From JAJCYK01 sp965212195 (lineage in GTDB: Bacteria > Bacteroidota > Bacteroidia > Cytophagales > Cyclobacteriaceae), in the NCBI GenBank assembly GCA_965212195.1, contig CBDBUW010000010.1:1084460-1148459 (forward strand): a stretch of DNA of 64,000 nucleotides. Direction: 5' to 3'. Positions 53,431 to 62,257 of this stretch are shown here, piece after piece. The notes beneath the pieces are model-generated. The model was not told the DNA's origin and ran no database searches. It saw only the letters and a list, made by a program, of their open reading frames with translations. Within the stretch, counting starts at the first letter, position 1; every line of letters starts with the position of its first letter. Position numbers and translations under genes: made by a program.

Positions 53431-55251
53431 ATGGATAAGAATCAAGTAACCGGGCTCATCCTTATATCGCTTTTGATGCTGGGTTATTTTTATTTTAACC
53501 AGGATCTGGCACCCCAGCAGCCAGAACCTCAAGAACAAATTTCTCCGGTACAGCCACAACCTCAGGCTCCGGACAAGATTGAGGTTCAGGAACAAGCCGT
53601 TGAACCTGCTAAGGACAGCGCCTACTACGCACAACAGCAAGCTCGTTATGGAGATCTGGCAGCAGCCATGGAGGGTCAGGAACAGGAATCCGTGTTGGAA
53701 AACGAGTTGGTAAAGATTACCTTCAGCAGCAAAGGAGGAAGGGTCAAGCAGGTTTGGCTTAAGCAGTACACCACCTTCGATGATCGGCCTTTGATCCTAT
53801 TGGATGAGAGCAGCAGCGATATGTCCATGTTAGTGAATCTTGCAGGAAAGGAAGTGTCTCTGGGTGATCTTTTTTTCAAAGCGATGGGCATAACCCAACA
53901 GGGTGACAGCTCACAGTTACAGTTTCAGGTTTCTCTCCCCGATGGCAGCAGCATAAATCAATATTACACTTTAGGCAAAAGCTATGAACTGCGCCACCGC
54001 ATTGCCACCCCCGGACTGGAAAATAGCGACCCCACAGCCTTGGCCCGATTTACTTGGAACAACCGACTTAAGAAAGTGGAGCGGGGTATTGAAGAATCCC
54101 GTCGAAAGGCGGCGGTAAATTACTATCTAAGCGACGGTTCATTTGAGGATGTCGGTGATGGCAGTAACGATCTAGAAGAAGCAGTAGTTAACCAGCCCAT
54201 TAGCTGGGTAGCTATGAAACAGAAATTCTTTACTGCAGGTATTATTGCTGACCATCCCTTCCAGGGAGGAGCGGTATCCACACAGGTGCGTTCCGAGGAA
54301 GATACTACGGTGATTAAAGAGCTACAGGCAGTTTTGAACATCTCGCAATCCAATCTGCAATCCAGCGGCTTCACCTACTACTTCGGACCCAACGATTACC
54401 AGATCACCAAAAAGGTAACTGAGGGGTTTTCCAAAAATGTTTATCTAGGTTGGTTGGTATTTGCCTGGATCAACAAATGGCTGATTATACCGGTATTCAG
54501 CTTCCTTCAGAATTATATCAGCAGTTATGGGCTGATCATCATTATTCTGGCCTTTTTCATAAAGATTATTCTGTCACCCATATCTTACAAGTCCTACCTT
54601 TCAATGGCCAAGATGAAAGTGCTGAAACCTCAGTTGGATGAGATCAAGGAAAGGCACGGGGATGATCAGCAAAAAGCACAAGCGGCGCAAATGCAGCTGT
54701 ATGGCAAAGTAGGGGTGAACCCCCTGAGCGGATGTATTCCCATGCTACTGCAAATGCCCATTCTACTCGCCATGTTCAATTTTTTTCCAAATTCCATTGA
54801 ATTAAGGCAGGCGGGGTTTCTGTGGGCTACCGACTTAAGCAGTTATGATTCCGTGTTGAGTTTGCCTTTCAGCATTCCTTTCTATGGCTCTCATGTGAGT
54901 TTATTCACCTTGCTGATGGCCGGTTCCACGATGCTGTATACCTGGTCCAACCAACAGATGAACACCTCCATGCAGGGACCCATGAAGTCCATGCAATACC
55001 TAATGCCGATAATGATGATTTTCTTCTTTAATAATTTTTCTTCGGGATTAACCTTTTACTATTTTGTACTGAATATCTTAAACTTTGGTCAGCAAGCGAT
55101 CATCAAGAAATTCTTTATAGATGAACAGAAGATCCTGCGCATTATGGAAGAAAACAAGGCTCGAAATAAGAACAAGAAGAAATCCAAATTCCAGCAACGG
55201 CTGGAAGAAGCCATGAAAGCCGCAGAGGACTCCAAAAAGGCTAAGAAATAA
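53431..55251 (+). CDS. yidC: Membrane protein insertase YidC
   Basis: The protein has 606 residues. An N-terminal anchor (ITGLILISLLMLGYFYF-like, about 6-22) and a Gln/Pro-rich linker lead to the large periplasmic beta domain (about 80-330), then the conserved insertase core with five membrane segments: YGLIIIILAFFIKIILSPISYKSYLSMAKMK, NPLSGCIPMLLQMPILLAMFNFF and MKSMQYLMPIMMIFFFNNFSSGLTFYY-type stretches. The basic C-terminal tail (RNKNKKKSKFQQR) can contact ribosomes. It inserts proteins into the inner membrane with or without SecYEG. Confidence 0.96.
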   Translation: MDKNQVTGLILISLLMLGYFYFNQDLAPQQPEPQEQISPVQPQPQAPDKIEVQEQAVEPAKDSAYYAQQQARYGDLAAAMEGQEQESVLENELVKITFSSKGGRVKQVWLKQYTTFDDRPLILLDESSSDMSMLVNLAGKEVSLGDLFFKAMGITQQGDSSQLQFQVSLPDGSSINQYYTLGKSYELRHRIATPGLENSDPTALARFTWNNRLKKVERGIEESRRKAAVNYYLSDGSFEDVGDGSNDLEEAVVNQPISWVAMKQKFFTAGIIADHPFQGGAVSTQVRSEEDTTVIKELQAVLNISQSNLQSSGFTYYFGPNDYQITKKVTEGFSKNVYLGWLVFAWINKWLIIPVFSFLQNYISSYGLIIIILAFFIKIILSPISYKSYLSMAKMKVLKPQLDEIKERHGDDQQKAQAAQMQLYGKVGVNPLSGCIPMLLQMPILLAMFNFFPNSIELRQAGFLWATDLSSYDSVLSLPFSIPFYGSHVSLFTLLMAGSTMLYTWSNQQMNTSMQGPMKSMQYLMPIMMIFFFNNFSSGLTFYYFVLNILNFGQQAIIKKFFIDEQKILRIMEENKARNKNKKKSKFQQRLEEAMKAAEDSKKAKK

Positions 55252-55315
55252 GTCGAGTCAGCCTTAGATAGACTTTCCAGATCTGTAACTTGCTTACCCA
55301 ACCAATAAATCAACC

Positions 55316-55996
55316 ATGGAACTAACCTACCTGGGACATGCCTGTTTTCAATTGACCATTGGAAGCCATAGCTTGCTTTTCGACCCATTTATCTCCGGTA
55401 ACCCGCAAGCTCAAGCCATCGATATTCATGAACTAAAGACCGACTATATTTTATTATCCCATGGCCATCAGGATCATGTTTTGGATGTGCAAGCCATTTA
55501 TGAACATAACCAAGCGCAGATCATTGCCAACTTCGAGGTGGCCACCTGGTTCCAAAACCAGGGTCTGGATCGAGTAACACCTATGAATCATGGCGGACAA
55601 AAAGTCTTTGACTTTGGTACCTTAAAAATGGTCAATGCCGTACACTCAAGTTCAATGCCGGACGGCAGCTATGGTGGCAACCCCATTGGATTTGTGCTCC
55701 AGACCAGTGATTACTGTCTCTACTATGCTGGTGATACCGCCCTGCACATGGACATGAAATTAATTGCCGACCAATTTTCAGTAAATGCTGCCATACTGCC
55801 TATTGGAGATCATTTCACTATGGGGATTGAGGATGCTTTGGTAGCCGCCAAATTCGTGAAAACCAACAAAATAATCGGTATGCATTTCGACACCTTTCCC
55901 CCTATTGAAATCGACCATGAGGCGGCAAAAAATTTGGCAGATTCACAAGGAAAAGAACTAATTTTGATGCAAATTGGTAGTTCCATTAAATTGTAA
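55316..55996 (+). CDS. UPF0173-type metal-dependent hydrolase
   Basis: The protein has 226 residues of the metallo-beta-lactamase fold. The N-terminus LTYLGHACFQL and the zinc motif LSHGHQDHVLD, then YYAGDTALHMDMKLI and the terminal IGMHFDTFPPIEID are typical of the UPF0173 (YtkL-like) group. Substrate is unknown in this family. No signal peptide, so cytoplasmic. It comes eight bases before parA, in the same direction. Confidence 0.88.
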   Translation: MELTYLGHACFQLTIGSHSLLFDPFISGNPQAQAIDIHELKTDYILLSHGHQDHVLDVQAIYEHNQAQIIANFEVATWFQNQGLDRVTPMNHGGQKVFDFGTLKMVNAVHSSSMPDGSYGGNPIGFVLQTSDYCLYYAGDTALHMDMKLIADQFSVNAAILPIGDHFTMGIEDALVAAKFVKTNKIIGMHFDTFPPIEIDHEAAKNLADSQGKELILMQIGSSIKL

Positions 55997-56004
55997 TTTT
56001 TTGT

Positions 56005-56775
56005 ATGGGAAAAATTATTGCCATCGCCAATCAAAAAGGCGGTGTTGGTAAAACGACCACCGCTATGAATTTGGCGGCGAGTTTGGCGGCGTTGGAGTAC
56101 AAGACTTTAGTGGTAGACGCAGATCCTCAAGCTAATACTACCTCCGGTGTGGGCATCGACCCCCGTAATGTTAGCAACAGTGTGTATGAGTGCATGGTCA
56201 ATGGTACTGACCTAAAGGATGCTATCGTTCATACCGATTTGGAATACCTCTCTTTAGTACCGTCGCGTATCGACCTGGTAGGTGCTGAAGTGGAAATGGT
56301 TAACCTCGAGAATCGGGAGGAGAAGATGAAAGAAGCACTTTCAGAGGTTGCAGACGACTACGACTTTGTGATAATTGACTGTTCCCCTTCTCTCGGCCTG
56401 ATCACGGTGAATGCATTAACTGCAGCCGACTCCATCATTATTCCCGTACAGTGCGAATATTTTGCCCTGGAAGGCCTCGGTAAATTGCTGAATACCGTTA
56501 AGATCATTCAAAGCAGGTTAAATACTAACCTGGAGATTGAAGGTATTCTGCTCACTATGTACGATGTCCGGCTACGCTTGTCCAATCAGGTGGTGGACGA
56601 GGTCAATACTCATTTTAAGCAGATCGTTTTTAAAACCATTATACCAAGAAATATAAAACTAAGCGAAGCTCCGGGATTTGGAGTGCCTGCCATAGCCCAC
56701 GACGCCAAAAGCAAGGGGGCCATCAGCTATTTAAATTTGGCAAGAGAAATTCTCCAAAAGAACCAATTGGCATAA
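56005..56775 (+). CDS. parA: Chromosome-partitioning ATPase ParA (Soj)
   Basis: The protein has 256 residues. The deviant Walker A NQKGGVGKTTTAMNLA, DADPQANTTSGVG, the Walker B IIDCSPSLG and PVQCEYFALEGLG are those of chromosomal ParA/Soj proteins. It moves origin regions with ParB and parS. It is four bases before parB. I looked for a parS-like palindrome nearby and saw none. Confidence 0.96.
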   Translation: MGKIIAIANQKGGVGKTTTAMNLAASLAALEYKTLVVDADPQANTTSGVGIDPRNVSNSVYECMVNGTDLKDAIVHTDLEYLSLVPSRIDLVGAEVEMVNLENREEKMKEALSEVADDYDFVIIDCSPSLGLITVNALTAADSIIIPVQCEYFALEGLGKLLNTVKIIQSRLNTNLEIEGILLTMYDVRLRLSNQVVDEVNTHFKQIVFKTIIPRNIKLSEAPGFGVPAIAHDAKSKGAISYLNLAREILQKNQLA

Positions 56776-56779
56776 CACC

Positions 56780-57682
56780 ATGGCTGAAAAGAAATCCAAA
56801 AAACGCAATGCACTAGGGCGAGGCCTGGGCGCTCTCCTGGATGATTCCATCACTTTTGAAGCCCCTCAGAGCCTGGCCAAAGCCCCTCCGCGGAATATGG
56901 CGGAAATCCCATTGGAGTATATCACCGCCAACCCTTTTCAACCCCGCACCGACTTTGACATGCAAGCCCTAAAGGAGTTGGCAGAATCGATTAAAGTACA
57001 GGGTATCATACAGCCTATTACCGTACGAAAGCTGAGCAATAACAACTACCAATTGATATCCGGGGAACGCCGTTTGCAGGCCAGCAAAATTGCCGGTTTA
57101 AGTAGCATACCAGTCTATATCCGTACTGCCAATGATCAGGAAATGCTGGAAATGGCGCTTATTGAGAACATCCAGCGTGAGAATCTCAATGCCTTGGAAA
57201 TTGCTATGAGCTATCAAAGGTTGCTTTCGGAGTGTAACTTAAAACAAGAGGAGTTGGGCGACCGGGTCGGTAAAAACAGGGCCACTGTCAATAATTATTT
57301 ACGATTACTTAAACTCCCTCCAGATATCCAAATAGGACTACGGGACAAGAAAATAAGCATGGGTCATGCCCGCTCCTTGATTAATGTGGACAATATTGAG
57401 GTCCAGCTGGATCTTTACAGGCGTATCATTAAGGAGGATCTCAGCGTGCGCAAAGCTGAAGCCCTGGTACGCGCCTATGTAACCGGATCCTCTGAAAAAC
57501 GTACCAAAGAGAAAGTCGCTTCGTCTAACGAGATGGCCGTGAAGCAGTTGAGAGAAAAGCTTAGTTCCCATTTTGGATCTAAAGTGAACGTCAAAGCTGA
57601 TGCAAAAAATCGCGGTGAGATCCGCATACCTTTTGTATCCACAGATGATCTCAACAGGATCCTGGAAATATTAGACCTGTAA
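56780..57682 (+). CDS. parB: Chromosome-partitioning protein ParB (Spo0J)
   Basis: The protein has 300 residues. RNALGRGLGALL is the usual ParA-stimulating N-terminus; the CTPase/nuclease-like domain has ITANPFQPRTDFD, VQGIIQPITVRK and LISGERRLQASKIAG; ENIQRENLNALE and the helix-turn-helix VGKNRATVNNYLRLLKLP bind parS; the C-terminal dimer domain ends in DDLNRILEILDL. It spreads from parS and partners with ParA. Confidence 0.96.
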   Translation: MAEKKSKKRNALGRGLGALLDDSITFEAPQSLAKAPPRNMAEIPLEYITANPFQPRTDFDMQALKELAESIKVQGIIQPITVRKLSNNNYQLISGERRLQASKIAGLSSIPVYIRTANDQEMLEMALIENIQRENLNALEIAMSYQRLLSECNLKQEELGDRVGKNRATVNNYLRLLKLPPDIQIGLRDKKISMGHARSLINVDNIEVQLDLYRRIIKEDLSVRKAEALVRAYVTGSSEKRTKEKVASSNEMAVKQLREKLSSHFGSKVNVKADAKNRGEIRIPFVSTDDLNRILEILDL

Positions 57683-57686
57683 CCCT

Positions 57687-58256
57687 GTGTTAGTTCGCTT
57701 TTGCCTATGTACCGTTCTCCTATGCTCGGCCAGTTTTCATGCGCTGACCGCACAAACCGATACACTGGAGGCCAAGTCAGACCAGTTGCTGGAGCAAGGT
57801 GAAGGCTCTAAAACCAAAGACCCCACCCAAGCCGCGTTACTGTCGGCGGTATTGCCTGGACTGGGTCAGATTTACAATAAGAAATATTGGAAACTACCTA
57901 TCGTATACGGAGGCGCTTATGCATTAGGATATGGCATCAAGTGGAATGACGACAACTATAATGAATTAAGAGAAGCCCTGTTTGCAGTTCGCAACGACAA
58001 TACCGATCCTAACAATCCCCTGCATTCAGTTTCTGAAGCCGTACTGGAACGGGAAAGCGATAGCTTCAGACGAGACCGAGACTTTCTTATAATTGCCTCA
58101 ATACTAGCCTATTTTGTAGTAATAGTCGATTCTTATGTAGATGCCCATTTAAGGGACTTCCCATTGGGAAAGGACGCGGCGTTCAATATTCAGCCCGCTA
58201 TAAGGCAGGACTACGGGCAATTCAGCAGTGGACTGGCACTGTCCATAACCTTTTAA
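57687..58256 (+). CDS. DUF5683-domain membrane protein
   Basis: The protein has 189 residues. The start is GTG at 57687, the only start after the parB stop that gives the signal sequence (VRFCLCTVLLCSASFHALTAQ). The segment TQAALLSAVLPGLGQIYNKKYWKLPIVYGGAYALGYGIKW is the DUF5683 core with a GLGQIYN motif and membrane segment, and a second membrane segment follows (FLIIASILAYFVVIVDSYVDAHL). The gene is regularly found between parB and dapB in Bacteroidota; its function is unknown. Confidence 0.85.
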   Translation: MLVRFCLCTVLLCSASFHALTAQTDTLEAKSDQLLEQGEGSKTKDPTQAALLSAVLPGLGQIYNKKYWKLPIVYGGAYALGYGIKWNDDNYNELREALFAVRNDNTDPNNPLHSVSEAVLERESDSFRRDRDFLIIASILAYFVVIVDSYVDAHLRDFPLGKDAAFNIQPAIRQDYGQFSSGLALSITF

Positions 58257-58260
58257 TGAT

Positions 58261-58977
58261 ATGAATATTGGACTGATCGGTTACGGTAAAATGGGTAAGG
58301 AAATTGAAAGGCTTTCCATAGCCCGGGGACATCGGGTTTCAGGGCGAATTGATTATGATAACCCTCACGAACTGGCAGACTGGTCTCCGCAAAAAGTAGA
58401 TGTAGCCATTGAATTTACTGCCCCCGAGCGAGCCTTTGACAATATAAAGGCCTGTATTGATCGAGGGATTAAAGTGGTGAGTGGAACCACCGGGTGGACC
58501 ACCAAAATGGATGAGATCCAAGCTTATTGCAAAAGCCAAAAGGGGACTTTCTTCTATGCTTCAAATTTCAGCCTGGGGGTAAATATTACCTTTAAGGTGA
58601 ACCAATTCCTGGCTAAACTTATTAACCGTCATGATGATTTTTCCGTATCCATGAAAGAAACACATCATACCGAGAAAAAGGATGCTCCCAGTGGCACAGC
58701 TATTACCCTGGCAGAGGGAGTCATAAGAAATATTGATAAACTGGATGCATGGGTATTGGGTGACAATTCTTTGGAGAATCAGCTTCCAATTAACTCGAAA
58801 AGAGAAGGTAGGGTACCTGGGATCCATACCGTACAGTATCGATCAGCACATGACCTGATCACCCTGAGTCATGAAGCGTTGGACCGTACAGGGTTTGCAC
58901 TGGGGGCGGTATTGGTGGCTGAATGGATACAAAATCACCAAGGAGTTTTGTCTATGGATGATTTTTTAGAACTTTGA
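58261..58977 (+). CDS. dapB: 4-hydroxy-tetrahydrodipicolinate reductase
   Basis: The protein has 238 residues, the short DapB type. The NAD(P)-binding GYGKMGKEI at the N-terminus, VVSGTTGW, ASNFSLGVNI, the HHTEKKDAPSGTA catalytic segment (His and Lys) and SLSHEAL-like ITLSHEALDR are present. It reduces the cyclic intermediate in the lysine/diaminopimelate pathway. It is four bases after the DUF5683 gene. Confidence 0.95.
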   Translation: MNIGLIGYGKMGKEIERLSIARGHRVSGRIDYDNPHELADWSPQKVDVAIEFTAPERAFDNIKACIDRGIKVVSGTTGWTTKMDEIQAYCKSQKGTFFYASNFSLGVNITFKVNQFLAKLINRHDDFSVSMKETHHTEKKDAPSGTAITLAEGVIRNIDKLDAWVLGDNSLENQLPINSKREGRVPGIHTVQYRSAHDLITLSHEALDRTGFALGAVLVAEWIQNHQGVLSMDDFLEL

Positions 58978-58995
58978 GATCTTAAAATTAGAAAA

Positions 58996-60126
58996 ATGGC
59001 CTTTTGGAATAGAAAGAAAAAAGCAAAGAAACCGCGCTCAAAGGTGATGGAGTGGGTAGATGCCCTGAAATTCGCGATCATCGTAGCTACCATCCTAAAA
59101 TGGGGCCTCATCAGCGCTTTTACCATACCTACCCCTTCCATGGAAGGGTCACTATTGGTAGGGGATTATTTATTTGTAAGTAAGATCCACTATGGGCCTC
59201 GTACCCCCGTTACTCCCCTGCAAATACCCTTAACTCATCAGAAGATCCCGTTGCTGAACATTTCCAGTTACCTGGATTGGATCCAGCTTCCCTCCTACAG
59301 GCTTCCGGGTTTTAGGGATGTAAAACGTTATGAGCCGGTGGTGTTTAACTATCCCGGCAATCCCAATATACCGGGAGATGAAGATCATCCCATCGATTTA
59401 AAGACCTATTATGTGAAAAGATGCGTGGGGCTACCCGGTGATGTACTGGAAATCAAAGAGACCGCTCTGGTTATCAACGGAGAAGTATCGCCGGTCCCTG
59501 GAAAGATCCAATGGAGCTATAAAATAAACTCTCCCAATCCCATCAGCAGCCGGGTTTTCTTGCGATACGGCATATGGGACCACACCAGTGCCGGTGTAAA
59601 CACCTATTACTTGAAAGCAACCAACGAATCCATTGACAAATTGAGGCAGATCCCGGGCATTGTGATTGAAAAGGCTAGTATGGACCCTTTCGATAACTCC
59701 CTCAGGCAGTGGGCTCCAGATGAAGGTCAGTTCAATGTATTGCCCGACGGCAATGCACTTTCCTGGAATGAGGACAATTTCGGTCCCCTGTTGATCCCGG
59801 CTAAAGGCACCACCATTGCAATAAACCAGGATAATCTAACTAAGTACGGCTATTTGATACAGTTGTATGAAGGTCATGATGAGGTAGTCATTGAAGGTCA
59901 GAGCCTGACTATTGACGGTCAATCGGTCCAGGAGTATACCTTTAATCAGGACTACTACTTCATGATGGGAGACAACCGACACAACTCCGTAGATTCAAGG
60001 TTCTGGGGATTGGTCCCTGAGGACCATATAATGGGCAAACCTCTGTTTGTTTGGATGTCGGTGGACAAAAATCAAAGCTGGCTGAAGAAGATCCGCTGGA
60101 ACCGTTTGTTCACTGCTATCAAATAA
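58996..60126 (+). CDS. lepB: Signal peptidase I
   Basis: The protein has 376 residues. A single N-terminal membrane segment (about 24-42) precedes the catalytic Ser48 in IPTPSMEGSLLVGDYL, the general-base Lys141 in YYVKRCVGLPGD and box E MMGDNRHNSVDSRFWG. Between the last two is a large insertion of about 165 residues, common in Bacteroidota signal peptidases. It removes signal peptides, including those of the many secreted proteins in this window. Confidence 0.95.
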   Translation: MAFWNRKKKAKKPRSKVMEWVDALKFAIIVATILKWGLISAFTIPTPSMEGSLLVGDYLFVSKIHYGPRTPVTPLQIPLTHQKIPLLNISSYLDWIQLPSYRLPGFRDVKRYEPVVFNYPGNPNIPGDEDHPIDLKTYYVKRCVGLPGDVLEIKETALVINGEVSPVPGKIQWSYKINSPNPISSRVFLRYGIWDHTSAGVNTYYLKATNESIDKLRQIPGIVIEKASMDPFDNSLRQWAPDEGQFNVLPDGNALSWNEDNFGPLLIPAKGTTIAINQDNLTKYGYLIQLYEGHDEVVIEGQSLTIDGQSVQEYTFNQDYYFMMGDNRHNSVDSRFWGLVPEDHIMGKPLFVWMSVDKNQSWLKKIRWNRLFTAIK

Positions 60127-60127
60127 A

Positions 60128-60790
60128 CTACCAGTCGATCGGCTCTAGGTCGTGGTCTTTCAGGTAAGTATTAGCCTGACTGAAATGGCGGCTACCAAAG
60201 AACCCGCGATGTGCGGCCAAGGGAGAAGGATGCGGGGAACGCAACACCAAATGCTTTGAAGTATCAATAACCTGCCCTTTACGCTGGGCATAGCTGCCCC
60301 ATAACATGAATACCACATGCTGCCTACGTTCGGATATCATACGGATGGCGGCATCAGTAAATTCCTCCCAGCCCTTTCCCTGATGGGAACCGGCTTGGTG
60401 AGCTTTGACCGTTAAGGTGGCATTGAGCAACAAAACTCCTTGATCAGCCCATCTTTCCAGATTACCAGAACCAGGAAGAGGAACGCTCAGGTCGTTCTGC
60501 AATTCCTTGAAAATATTGATCAGAGAGGGGGGTTGCGGTATGCGGTCGTTGACAGAAAAACACAACCCGTTGGCTTGGCCGGGACCATGATAAGGATCCT
60601 GACCCAGTATTACCACTTTTACCAAGGAAAACGGGCACCTGTCGAAAGCGGAGAAAATTTGTTTAGCAGGCGGGAAAATACGGTCTTGCTGATACTCGGA
60701 CTTAACGAACTCCGCAAGTCTCTCAAAATAGGGTTTTTTGAACTCTTCAGCTAAAACTTGCTTCCATTGCTCATCGATGCGTACCTCCAT
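60128..60790 (-). CDS. ung: Uracil-DNA glycosylase
   Basis: The protein has 220 residues from ATG at 60790 (a TTG at 60796 adds two). The water-activating motif GQDPYHGPGQANGLCFSV, the uracil-binding LLLNATLTVKAHQAGSH and the DNA-inserting loop HPSPLAAHRGFFGSRHFSQAN identify family 1 UDG. It removes uracil from DNA. It converges on lepB with one base between stops. Confidence 0.97.
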   Translation of the reverse strand: MEVRIDEQWKQVLAEEFKKPYFERLAEFVKSEYQQDRIFPPAKQIFSAFDRCPFSLVKVVILGQDPYHGPGQANGLCFSVNDRIPQPPSLINIFKELQNDLSVPLPGSGNLERWADQGVLLLNATLTVKAHQAGSHQGKGWEEFTDAAIRMISERRQHVVFMLWGSYAQRKGQVIDTSKHLVLRSPHPSPLAAHRGFFGSRHFSQANTYLKDHDLEPIDW

Positions 60791-60898
60791 GGCCAATTTT
60801 TGGTTTAATAAACTAAATTTAACTTCAAAGTAGCAAATGCTTTTGCAAGTTAGTATTAACTTTATTTCGTAAATTAAATTGAGAACAACTTGTCAAAC

Positions 60899-61285
60899 AT
60901 GGTAACCGCTGTCACCAAAGGGGTTAAAGTGAGTGTCGAAACCGAATATCAGCCGGAGTATTCCAGTCCTAGTCAGCATCATTACGTGTTTACTTATCGT
61001 ATCTCCATCGAAAACGGAGGCACGCATACCATCCAATTGAAAAGACGCCGTTGGTATATTCACGACGCCAATACCTCAGTACGTACAGTAGAAGGTGAAG
61101 GTGTTGTGGGGCAACAGCCTGTGTTGGAACCCGGTGAGAAACATCAGTATATCTCGGGCTGCAATCTAAAATCAGGTATTGGCAAAATGCACGGCTATTA
61201 CGAAATGGAACAGCTTATTGATGGCAGTAAGTTCAAAGTGAGTATTCCTGAGTTCCAGATGATATTCCCTTTTAAATTGAACTGA
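60899..61285 (+). CDS. apaG: ApaG-domain protein
   Basis: The protein has 128 residues from ATG at 60899 (a TTG at 60890 adds three). It is a single ApaG domain: VSVETEYQPEYSSPSQHHYVFTY, RRRWYIHDANTSVRTVEGEGVVGQQPVLEPGE and GYYEMEQLIDGSKFKVSIPEFQM. This fold is related to fibronectin type III and in bacteria has been linked to metal-ion efflux and to stress phenotypes; its biochemical role is not settled. Confidence 0.92.
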   Translation: MVTAVTKGVKVSVETEYQPEYSSPSQHHYVFTYRISIENGGTHTIQLKRRRWYIHDANTSVRTVEGEGVVGQQPVLEPGEKHQYISGCNLKSGIGKMHGYYEMEQLIDGSKFKVSIPEFQMIFPFKLN

Positions 61286-61324
61286 TCTTGTTAAAACATT
61301 CATGGGCCAGAGCATGGCACTATT

Positions 61325-62089
61325 TTGATCTATTGGCTGCACGCTGTTGACTCTCATTCTCTACATGCTCCTTTTATCTACAGCCTGTTTACTGAAGTCA
61401 TCCAACCCCAACACGCGCTCAAGCTGCAATCCCTGGAACACTTTCGTAAAGAACTTTACCGGGAGACCGACACCATATTGGTGAATGACCTAGGGGCAGG
61501 GGCAGGAGCAGGCGCCGGTCAGGATCAAAAACCTGGGAAGCGGGTGATCGGCCAAATTGCTAAGAATAGCCACAATCCTAAAGTGGCTGAATTGCTATAC
61601 AGGCTGGTACAACACTTCGATTGCCGTAAAGTACTGGAATTAGGAACCAACCTGGGTTTAACTACCATGAATTTGGCGGAAGCTGCCCCGCAAGGAACTA
61701 TCGCAACTATCGAAGGCTGTCCGAACCTGGCCGCACGGGCACAGCGGCATTTCAAGAAGTTAGGACTCCAGAACATTCAACTCATTGTGGGTGCTATTGA
61801 AGAAAAATTAGTCACGGCCATAGCAGATCTGGGACCTCCGGATCTGGTGTATATCGACGCCAATCATCGTTTTGAACCTACTTTAAGTTATTTTGAGACT
61901 TGTATAAAAGAAATTCATGAAAAATCCGTTATGGTTCTTGACGATATCCATTGGTCGCGAGAAATGAGCAGAGCCTGGGGTCAAATTAAGGATGATCCCA
62001 GAGTACGGATCAGTGTGGACCTCTACCGGGTTGGTCTGTTATTTTTTGATACAAAGTTTGCTAAAAAGCACTATATATTAGAATTCTAA
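61325..62089 (+). CDS. Class I SAM-dependent O-methyltransferase-like protein
   Basis: The protein has 254 residues. The start is TTG at 61325; an in-frame stop lies 31 bases upstream and no ATG exists until well inside the protein. HSLHAPFIYSLFTEVI is a known N-terminal mark of a Bacteroidota methyltransferase group; VLELGTNLGLTTMNLAEAAP is the SAM-binding motif I and VYIDANHRFEPT the metal/substrate segment. Substrate is unknown. Residues 57-64 are four Gly-Ala pairs from a tandem hexanucleotide, replacing the usual short GAGS motif. Confidence 0.8.
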   Translation: MIYWLHAVDSHSLHAPFIYSLFTEVIQPQHALKLQSLEHFRKELYRETDTILVNDLGAGAGAGAGQDQKPGKRVIGQIAKNSHNPKVAELLYRLVQHFDCRKVLELGTNLGLTTMNLAEAAPQGTIATIEGCPNLAARAQRHFKKLGLQNIQLIVGAIEEKLVTAIADLGPPDLVYIDANHRFEPTLSYFETCIKEIHEKSVMVLDDIHWSREMSRAWGQIKDDPRVRISVDLYRVGLLFFDTKFAKKHYILEF

Positions 62090-62105
62090 TATTGTTTTTC
62101 ATTTT
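62075..62105 (+). terminator. Palindrome with T tract after the methyltransferase gene
   Basis: ATATTAG-AATT-CTAATAT (62075-62092) is a perfect 18-base palindrome containing the stop codon, followed by TGTTTTTCATTTTTT. It is AT-rich, so terminator strength would be modest. Confidence 0.45.
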
Positions 62106-62257
62106 TTAATAAGGTATTAGTAATATATTGGAATCTTATCCGAGCATCATTTCATATCATCTGAATTGTGTTTAACTTCCGGTACGAAATTTATCTCAGA
62201 CATTGAAAAATTTTAATAAAAGCTTAATTTTACTGCTAGAAAAGGACTACTTACATT

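Noticed and set aside
56005..57682. parS site or origin near parA/parB
   Set aside because: No 16-base palindrome of the GTTTCACGTGAAAC type was seen by eye here; a full search was not possible.
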